Of a DNA stretch of 64,000 nucleotides, positions 58,200 through 64,000 are shown piece after piece (position 1 is the stretch's first letter; every line of letters begins with the position of its first letter). The position numbers and the translations under genes were made by a program. The notes under the pieces were generated by a model that saw only the letters and a list, made by a program, of their open reading frames with translations, did not search any database and was not told where the DNA came from. This stretch comes from Lentisphaeria bacterium (lineage in GTDB: Bacteria; Verrucomicrobiota; Lentisphaeria; Victivallales; Victivallaceae): positions 1 to 64,000 of the forward strand of contig JAFSTC010000018.1 of the NCBI GenBank assembly GCA_017450705.1. The letters run 5' to 3'.

Positions 58200-59945
58200 T
58201 CAGGCCTTGAAGAAGGGATTGGCGACAAGGTGGGTGCGGCGCCCTTTCACTTCGACGCGGAGGAAACGGCGGCAGGCCATTTCGGGCACGTCGAAGCGGA
58301 GGTCGGCTTCGCGGCAGTCCGGCGGGAGCGTTTCCGTTTTCGCCGGACGGTCGTCCGCGTACAGTTCCACGGCTGTGAGCGGGTCGGCGGAGGTAACTTT
58401 GACCGTGATGACGCCCCTCTGCTCCGCAGGAGGGATCGTGTCGCCGGGCAGGTATTTCCCGAACCGGATGTCGGCGCTCTCCGCCCCGAAGCCCGGGATC
58501 ACGTGGCCCTTCTTTATCGCGGCAACCAGATTTTCCGCCGTGGGCGGGCCGTCGAACCAGATGAGATCGAACACGGGATTCCGGCGCAGACGGGTGATGC
58601 CCCACATGTCCACCGAGGCCATGAGGGTGATATGCGAACCGGCCAGCCACGCCTTTTCCTGTTCGGAGCCCCGGAAGGGGTGTTTCTCCAGCACGTCCGG
58701 ATCGATGCCCGTCCGCTCGAAGCCGTAGGTATCCACGGCGTCGAAATCGTAGTTGCGCCAGTAGCCGTTCACGGGGTGCGTGGCGCAGGCGACGCCGCCC
58801 TGACTGTGGATGTAGTCGATGGCGCTGCGCGCGTACTCGTCCACGTCCCGGTCGTCGAAGAGGGAGCGCGTGAAGGTGTTGCGGCACGACGTGACGCCCA
58901 TGGCGAGGATATGATAGGCGCTGGTGTACTTTTCGCTTTCGTTGTAGTTGAAAGGGTGGTACTCCATGCCCGGCAGAAGGGTCACTTTTTCGTCGCAGTA
59001 TTTCGCGTAATCCGGCGCGTCGTGATAGCTCAAGGCATCCTTGAAACCGAGGACGCCCACGTCGTACCCGAAGGCCCGCATGGCCGCGTTGAGGCCGCCG
59101 AAGGAGTTGTCGGCGGCGTACCAGTCGAGACTGTGCAGATGGGTGATGGTCTTCCGCCAGCCCGGCGCCCCGTCCGCCTTGCCCCGGGGCGGAGCGGGGG
59201 GCAGGGCCTCTCCTGCCTTGAAGCACCGGAAATAGGTCAGCAGATTTTCCAGACAGCGCTCCCAGAAGCGGAGGACCCGGCCCGAGGGATCCTCCTTCGT
59301 CTCGGGGAAGAGCAGCTGGATCCAGAAATAGAGCCCTTTCCCGTAACGGGCCTGCATGATGAGGGCGCTGCCCTCGGGCATGGAGGGATCCATGTAGCTG
59401 CCGAGGACCTCCCACTTTTCCACGTCGGTCAGCGCCGACTGCGCGCAGGTGAAAAGGGTCTCGGGCTCGAGATTTCCCTTGGCGGCGGTGAAGGTGTTGC
59501 CCTTGAGCTCCCAGCCGACGAACTCGTCGGGCGTGATGACGTTGGGACTGGAGAAGATGGCCCGTCCCGCGTCCTCGATCCACGGCATCAGGTAACTCAT
59601 GCAGTCGTTGGAGCCGTCGCCCAGCGTCTGATAGTAACGGCTGACCAGCAGGGGCCGCCCCAGCTCCGCGGGGAGGAAACAGGGATTGCAGCGGAAGGCG
59701 TCCTGATGGGTGACAAGACAGATGCCGCCCGCCGCAACGAAATGGTGGATGCGGTCCCGGTCGTTCTCCAGGTCGTCGTTGACCGCGCCCTGACCGACGA
59801 TGAGGACGTCGAGATCGTCGAGATAGTCCCGGCGCGTATAGTCCACTTTGCGGACGGGCACGCCTTTCTCCCGGAGGAAATCGCCGATGTTCCAGGCGGT
59901 TTTGAACCAGTGTTCCCACAGACCGAGGCGCAGAGGACTTTGCAT
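58200..59945 (-). CDS. Two-domain protein: amidotransferase-like N-domain and PHP-like C-domain
   Basis: The 581-residue protein has no signal peptide. Residues 1-240 look like a class I glutamine-amidotransferase/ThuA-like fold (VLIVGQGAVNDDL, IHHFVAAGGICLVTHQDA, MQARYGKGLYFWIQ). From about residue 265 it has THLHSLDWY, LLPGMEYHPFN, ACATHPVNGYW and GHVIPGF, spaced like the metal motifs of PHP phosphoesterases. The C-terminal 80 residues form a beta domain. I know of no characterised protein of this arrangement. It is the last gene of the right-edge operon. Confidence 0.65.
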   Translation of the reverse strand: MQSPLRLGLWEHWFKTAWNIGDFLREKGVPVRKVDYTRRDYLDDLDVLIVGQGAVNDDLENDRDRIHHFVAAGGICLVTHQDAFRCNPCFLPAELGRPLLVSRYYQTLGDGSNDCMSYLMPWIEDAGRAIFSSPNVITPDEFVGWELKGNTFTAAKGNLEPETLFTCAQSALTDVEKWEVLGSYMDPSMPEGSALIMQARYGKGLYFWIQLLFPETKEDPSGRVLRFWERCLENLLTYFRCFKAGEALPPAPPRGKADGAPGWRKTITHLHSLDWYAADNSFGGLNAAMRAFGYDVGVLGFKDALSYHDAPDYAKYCDEKVTLLPGMEYHPFNYNESEKYTSAYHILAMGVTSCRNTFTRSLFDDRDVDEYARSAIDYIHSQGGVACATHPVNGYWRNYDFDAVDTYGFERTGIDPDVLEKHPFRGSEQEKAWLAGSHITLMASVDMWGITRLRRNPVFDLIWFDGPPTAENLVAAIKKGHVIPGFGAESADIRFGKYLPGDTIPPAEQRGVITVKVTSADPLTAVELYADDRPAKTETLPPDCREADLRFDVPEMACRRFLRVEVKGRRTHLVANPFFKA

Positions 59946-59966
59946 GTCAGGACGTCTCCCGGAACT

Positions 59967-60815
59967 TTATTTGCCGCTCACGTAGGGGTAGTTGATCGTG
60001 CCCCACAGCGGTTCGGAGATGCCTCCGCCGAGGACGGAGGCCCGGATCAGGATCTCGTTGCGCTTGAAGTCTGTCCTCTTGCGGACGGGACCGAGGGTCT
60101 TCACTTCGAACTCCGCGCTCCAGATCTTCTGGGTGTCGTCGGTCGGCTTCAGCTGGAGCTTGTCCATGCCGTTGAGTTTGGCGGCAAACAGCAGATCCGG
60201 GTGGATCAGCCGCACGGAGACGTCTTCCGCCGGCTCCTTCAGCGTCACGGTGAAGCGGATCTTGTCCCCGGGGCCGAAGGCTTTTTTCTCTTTGAACGCG
60301 GGGGAGTCGGCCGTGATGAAATTATCGGGCCGTTTGACCATTTTGAATTCGGAGAAGGTCACCTTCAGCGTGTAGTTGTAAATGAAGAGCTCGGCGGACT
60401 TCGGGATATCCTTGAGTTTCGCGCCCTCCCAGACGTTGAAGGCGAAAAATCCCGGTTCCTGGGTGTTGATCTGACCGGCGTTGAAGGCGTCCAGCGCCCG
60501 GATCCTGACGTTCCACGTGCGGTATCCGGGATTGGCTTTGACGGAGTCGATCTTGAAGACGAGCCATGGGTATTCCGGCGAGACGGGGACGCGGATGAAA
60601 TCCCTGTGCCCGGTGTTGCCCCGCTGGGTGCACTCGAAGGAGAAGGTCTTGCCGTCGGAGGTGCGGGTGTGCTGACCCTTGATCCCCTCCCGCCAGTTCT
60701 TTTCGACGTTGCGGCAGTCCTCCTTCCAGAGGGTGTTGGGATCGGGGTTTTTGACGATGTCGGCCCAAAGCAGCGCGGAGCCGCCCAGAAGCAGGGTTAA
60801 AGCGATTTTTTTCAT
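59967..60815 (-). CDS. Unknown secreted protein of 282 residues
   Basis: I do not recognise this protein. It has a signal peptide (residues 1-18, ending LLWA). Residues 19-170 are predicted beta-rich with many tryptophans and tyrosines (WKEDCRNVEKNWREG, EYPWLVFKIDSVK, PGFFAFNVWEG), like carbohydrate-binding modules. A second beta domain follows from about 180 (DKIRFTVTLKEPAEDVSVRLI). Its ATG directly abuts the stop of the upstream CBM9/glycosidase-like gene (TAA then ATG), so the two are probably made together. A sugar-binding partner is plausible but unproven. Confidence 0.65.
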   Translation of the reverse strand: MKKIALTLLLGGSALLWADIVKNPDPNTLWKEDCRNVEKNWREGIKGQHTRTSDGKTFSFECTQRGNTGHRDFIRVPVSPEYPWLVFKIDSVKANPGYRTWNVRIRALDAFNAGQINTQEPGFFAFNVWEGAKLKDIPKSAELFIYNYTLKVTFSEFKMVKRPDNFITADSPAFKEKKAFGPGDKIRFTVTLKEPAEDVSVRLIHPDLLFAAKLNGMDKLQLKPTDDTQKIWSAEFEVKTLGPVRKRTDFKRNEILIRASVLGGGISEPLWGTINYPYVSGK

Positions 60816-63599
60816 TTACTTCACCAGTTCGATTTCATAGAGTTCGATATTCTTTTCCTTGTCCGACCCCGGGAAGTCGAAGCGGACCTTGACGGTTCTC
60901 TGAGGCTTTGCGAGTTTCCACTCCCAGCCGTACTCGCCGGACTTGACCGGCTTGACGTCGATGTTCTTCCATTCGCCGAACTTCCAGATCTTCACCGTCG
61001 CGCCGTCGATGTTGTACCCGTGCAGACGGATGCTGCCGAAAGTGGGGACGAATTTCGGGAAACTGATCTCGAACCAGCCCGGCTTGTCGCCCTTGGGGTG
61101 GTTCCAGGCCCAGATGTCGACCGTGCCGTCGAACATCTTGCCCTGCTGCCAGAGATTGTTGCGTCCGGCGGGGTTGCTGGAGTCGATCTCGATCTCGTAG
61201 CCCCGGCCGTGGAGGACGTTGCCCCGGGCGCTCCGGAGCCTCTCCATTTTTCCGATCATGGCGGTCACTTCCGCGCGGGACTTGACGCCGGACGCGGCGC
61301 GGGTGCTGTAAAGCAGCACTTCATAGGGTTTGAATGTCCGCCTGACGCCGTTCCCCGCGGGGAGTTTCCCGGGGCCGCGGAACTCGGTCAATGCGGGGAA
61401 TTCTTCAGGACTTTTCAGCTCGCCCTCCACGGCGTTCTCCGAGACGTTGCAGATGACCAGCAGATACTCCTTCCCCAGGGTGAACAGGGCACCCTCCAGC
61501 ATTTTGTCGCTGCTCTCAAGGGGTGTGGACCGGCCCAGGCAGATGATGTCTTCCAGCAGGCCGATGCTCTGGTAGAAATAACGCAGGCCCTCGTAGAGGG
61601 TGGGACGGTCGCCCAGATCGTGGTAGGCGTAGGCCCAGAGGAGACGTCCGCCGTTGACGATGGCGCTCCAGATGGTGCACTCCAGTTCGTCGAAGGTGAG
61701 GTAGTCCGAGAGGCGGTTGGTTCCGTTGCCGTAGCTGAAGAACTGCGGCGTGAGGCCCGTGGCCTTGTCGGCACGTTTCAGCTTCGAGATGTCGCGGACA
61801 TAGTCGCGTGTTTTGAAGATGGGGTTGTTCATCAGGCGTTTCGTGCGCTTGTCGCTGTCGAAGAAGGGCCCGGGGTAGGGATGCGTCGAAAAGACGTCAG
61901 CGCAGTCCACATAGGCCCCGCAGGAACGGCTGCAGATCAGCACGGGATGCAGCGGATCCAGTTCCTTCACATAGTCATAGAGGTACTTGAGGTAGATGGG
62001 CGAGATCTCCCGGCATTCCGGTTCGTCCGAGAGGTAGTAGAAGACGAACTCCCTGTCGCGGAAGCGCTCGATGCGGCGCTTGACCGCGTCGAAGAGCTTT
62101 TGCGAGGGCCGCCTGTCTTTGGTCGTCTCGGGCTCGATGCCCCGCCCCAGCAGGCGGAAGGGTTCCAGGATGCAGATGCTGAAACGGTTCAAAAAGAGGT
62201 CGTCGGCGTCGAATTTCTTTTTGAACGCCTCGCCGCCCTTGAAGTATTTTGCGTAGACGTCTCTGGGAAAGAATGGTTTACCGTTTTTTAGGACGCAGCC
62301 GTTCTCGACCCGGTAATAGACTTTCCCCCCGGCGTCGGGCCGGCGGATGACGATGGACGACGAGGCCGTTTTTGTGCCGTTGTCGAATATCTCCGCCGTG
62401 ACCGTCGTGCGGCCGTGCTTCATGCCCGGCGTGGCGAAGGAGAAGGGGACCTTGCCGCGGACGCCGTCGAAGACTTTTTTCTCTTCGGGAACGCCGTCGC
62501 CGGCGATGGTGACTTCGGCCCTGACGGGCTTATCAGAGTTGATTTTCAGGTGTCCGGCGACCTTTGAGCAGTCCTGATCGGGGAAGAAGGTGTTGGCGTA
62601 GCAGGGCGTTTCCGCGACGATGGCGACGGGATTGTAGGAAATGGCGACGGGATACACTCTCCCCAGGTCGGCCAGTCCGCTCTTCCACTCGATCCTGACC
62701 GGGATCTTGCCGGTCCGGGGGTAGGACGTGTTGGGGACGGCGATCCTGTTCAGCCCCGGCTCCAGCGCGGTCTTGAGACGGACGGGCTTCCCGCCGGGCA
62801 CCGTCACGACGATCTGGCCTTTCCCCGCGGACTTCTCCGTCGCCTGGATCTCGAGGAGCGTAGAGGCCCGGAAGCCCTTGCCCATGGCGGTCACGGCCTC
62901 GACCGAGGCGTTCTGGATGAAGATGTCTTCCTCGGGCTTGCGCACGGGGAAGCCGGAGAGCGACCTGAAGAGTTTGGATTCCTGCGACTTGTAGCGCATG
63001 GGCGACCATGTGGCGCTTTCGATGACGGGCCGCCGGGTGCGGGTGACGTTGAAAAGCCAGGTGGTGTTCCAGTTCCGGTTGCGGGTCATGTAGAAGCCCG
63101 ACAGGGGGAACTTCATTTCGACCGACCAGAAATCCTTGCCCTTGCAGACTTGTGACTCCCACAGCGGTTCGTAGGGATCCGGGTGGATGACGCCGCCTTC
63201 GCCGTACCACTGGCTCCAGCGGATGTTGCTCGCGGTCACGAGAAACTGATAGAATTCGTCGGGATTGCCCGTGGGGGCCATGAAGACCTCCACGCCGTCC
63301 ATGCCCCAGATGGCGCCCGATTCGGGGGCCTTGAGTTTGGACATGAGGGGTTCTTCGCAGCGCACGCCGACATAGAGGGCGCCGCCGCGGAACAGCACCT
63401 GAAACTGCGTTTTGGCCTTGAGGCTCTTTTTGCCGGAGTTGGCGAAGGGGCGGAAATCTGCGTGGACCTCGGCCTCCTTCCAGGCCGGATCATCCAGTTT
63501 GCCGTCCAGAACGATGTCTGTTTTGGCCGTCGGGATATCTGCCGCAAGACACAGAGAGGCGCATACGGCGGAGAGGAGCGCGTATCTTTTAGTCATCAT
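60816..63599 (-). CDS. Secreted CBM9-like / glycosidase-like protein
   Basis: The 927-residue protein starts with a signal peptide (about residues 1-19). A CBM9-like beta-sandwich follows, with IVLDGKLDDPAWKEAEVH, ALYVGVRCEEP and WSVEMKFPLSGF. After further beta domains, a likely TIM barrel spans about residues 450-720 (FFPRDVYAKYF, FVFYYLSDEPE, VFSTHPYPGPF, LLWAYAYHDLGDRP). The acidic EPE pair is a candidate catalytic site, but no numbered GH family is assigned. A C-terminal beta domain closes the protein. AAAGGAAAG precedes the ATG. It follows the edge pseudopilin by 30 bases. Confidence 0.78.
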   Translation of the reverse strand: MMTKRYALLSAVCASLCLAADIPTAKTDIVLDGKLDDPAWKEAEVHADFRPFANSGKKSLKAKTQFQVLFRGGALYVGVRCEEPLMSKLKAPESGAIWGMDGVEVFMAPTGNPDEFYQFLVTASNIRWSQWYGEGGVIHPDPYEPLWESQVCKGKDFWSVEMKFPLSGFYMTRNRNWNTTWLFNVTRTRRPVIESATWSPMRYKSQESKLFRSLSGFPVRKPEEDIFIQNASVEAVTAMGKGFRASTLLEIQATEKSAGKGQIVVTVPGGKPVRLKTALEPGLNRIAVPNTSYPRTGKIPVRIEWKSGLADLGRVYPVAISYNPVAIVAETPCYANTFFPDQDCSKVAGHLKINSDKPVRAEVTIAGDGVPEEKKVFDGVRGKVPFSFATPGMKHGRTTVTAEIFDNGTKTASSSIVIRRPDAGGKVYYRVENGCVLKNGKPFFPRDVYAKYFKGGEAFKKKFDADDLFLNRFSICILEPFRLLGRGIEPETTKDRRPSQKLFDAVKRRIERFRDREFVFYYLSDEPECREISPIYLKYLYDYVKELDPLHPVLICSRSCGAYVDCADVFSTHPYPGPFFDSDKRTKRLMNNPIFKTRDYVRDISKLKRADKATGLTPQFFSYGNGTNRLSDYLTFDELECTIWSAIVNGGRLLWAYAYHDLGDRPTLYEGLRYFYQSIGLLEDIICLGRSTPLESSDKMLEGALFTLGKEYLLVICNVSENAVEGELKSPEEFPALTEFRGPGKLPAGNGVRRTFKPYEVLLYSTRAASGVKSRAEVTAMIGKMERLRSARGNVLHGRGYEIEIDSSNPAGRNNLWQQGKMFDGTVDIWAWNHPKGDKPGWFEISFPKFVPTFGSIRLHGYNIDGATVKIWKFGEWKNIDVKPVKSGEYGWEWKLAKPQRTVKVRFDFPGSDKEKNIELYEIELVK

Positions 63600-63629
63600 G
63601 AGAACTTTCCTTTGCCGTTTTGAGGTACG

Positions 63630-64000
63630 TTATTTCACTTCCCGCCAGCAGTAGGTGCAGGAGGGGATGCACTTGAAGCCGTAGCGCATCGGTCCCATGT
63701 AGGTGTCGGGGACGTTGCACTGGGCGGGCGAATAGGTGCCCGTATGTCCGTCGGCGAAGACCAGATTGATCCTTTCCTTGTGGCGGTAGGGCAGATAACT
63801 CACGTATTTGAGCGTCTCGTAACCGTATTTGGCGTCGGCATGCAGGATCGCCCGCGAGGGGTGGGTGATGCTGGTCGTCTTCCTGTAGATGGGACCTGCC
63901 TGATGGTTTTCGCCCGTGAGCCACGTGTTGATGCCGTAATTCGGCGAGAAGGCGTTGGCCTCGGCGGGAGAGTCGGCGCTCGGGCAGTAGAAGAATCCCG
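63630..64000 (-). CDS. Pseudopilin-like protein 5, C-terminal fragment
   Basis: The gene enters from beyond the right edge; about 123 C-terminal residues are visible. In frame, they read GFFYCPSADSPAEAN, then a beta domain with THPSRAILHADAKYGY, and HKERINLVFADGHTG, the H-X9-DG motif seen at the same place in the other pseudopilins. The end CIPSCTYCWREVK is cysteine-rich. The N-terminus, with the expected FTLIE segment, is not in the window. It is the first visible gene of the operon with the CBM9/glycosidase-like protein. Confidence 0.85.
   Translation of the reverse strand, partial: GFFYCPSADSPAEANAFSPNYGINTWLTGENHQAGPIYRKTTSITHPSRAILHADAKYGYETLKYVSYLPYRHKERINLVFADGHTGTYSPAQCNVPDTYMGPMRYGFKCIPSCTYCWREVK

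Noticed and set aside
57030-60800. A 1256-codon open frame on the plus strand, and similar long frames at 38031-41327 (minus), 26985-30029 (minus) and 12809-14497 (minus)
   Set aside because: They lie opposite well-supported genes, have Asp/Glu/Gly/Val/His-rich sequence without domains, and lack ribosome sites. In high-GC DNA the antisense frames stay open by chance.
60815-60818. Fusion of the CBM9/glycosidase-like protein with the 282-residue protein
   Set aside because: A clean TAA stop is directly followed by ATG and a signal peptide, so these are two proteins.
1-64000. tRNA, rRNA, CRISPR arrays, transposases or phage genes
   Set aside because: I read the intergenic gaps for GTTCGA-type T-loops and CCA ends, for regular repeats and for transposase motifs, and found none. 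Single short matches such as GTTCAA occur inside promoters.

Overview
The window looks like a chromosomal segment from a Lentisphaerae-type bacterium (Victivallales-like, high GC). The main grounds are the repeated pseudopilins with an [13 protein letters not shown] start and a C-terminal DGH motif, the many secreted carbohydrate-active proteins and Gfo/Idh oxidoreductases, and the absence of any phage, IS or plasmid signal. The taxonomic call is inference. I saw no rRNA, tRNA or CRISPR array, and no gene-free stretch exceeds 300 bases.

Layout. 1-6.5 kb: the start of an SDR gene, the translation pair efp-epmA (EF-P and its beta-lysine ligase), a two-domain aldolase/dehydrogenase, a NUDIX-PHP pair and serC. 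6.5-12.8 kb (minus strand): an operon larB-like, leuA, D-Ala-D-Ala carboxypeptidase, metG, plsY, with several ATGA stop/start overlaps. 12.9-19.9 kb (plus): a tagaturonate epimerase, then yajC, secDF, ebfC, recR, gltX. 19.9-26.9 kb: a probably highly expressed unknown membrane-anchored protein, a candidate structured small RNA, an M20 amidohydrolase, a potassium channel, a DUF3592-like protein, an exported flavin-fold lipoprotein, sfsA and an arylamine N-acetyltransferase.

27-42 kb (plus): a carbohydrate-use region with an SSS symporter, three pseudopilins, a CE7-like esterase, a LamG/glycosidase-like giant, a Gfo/Idh enzyme and a PcRGLX/YetA-like lyase, followed by miaA. 42-48 kb (plus): an AraC regulator and an apparent sugar or sugar-acid operon (esterase, two Gfo/Idh enzymes, M55 D-aminopeptidase-like protein, enolase-superfamily dehydratase). 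48-54 kb (minus): a MIF-type tautomerase, murG, and an amino-sugar operon (ROK regulator, nagB, Gfo/Idh, a short nagA). 54-64 kb (minus): LacI regulator, pseudopilin and heparinase-like lyase; then a pseudopilin cut by the window edge, a CBM9/glycosidase-like protein, an unknown secreted protein and a two-domain amidotransferase-like/PHP-like protein.

The most distinctive theme is that all five pseudopilins sit in, or directly beside, short gene sets for secreted polysaccharide-active proteins. The four whose N-termini are visible lack the glycine normally required at the prepilin cleavage site. Good sigma70-type promoters (TTGAAA/TTGACT-like, 16-17 bp, TATATT-like) can be placed in front of most transcription units.
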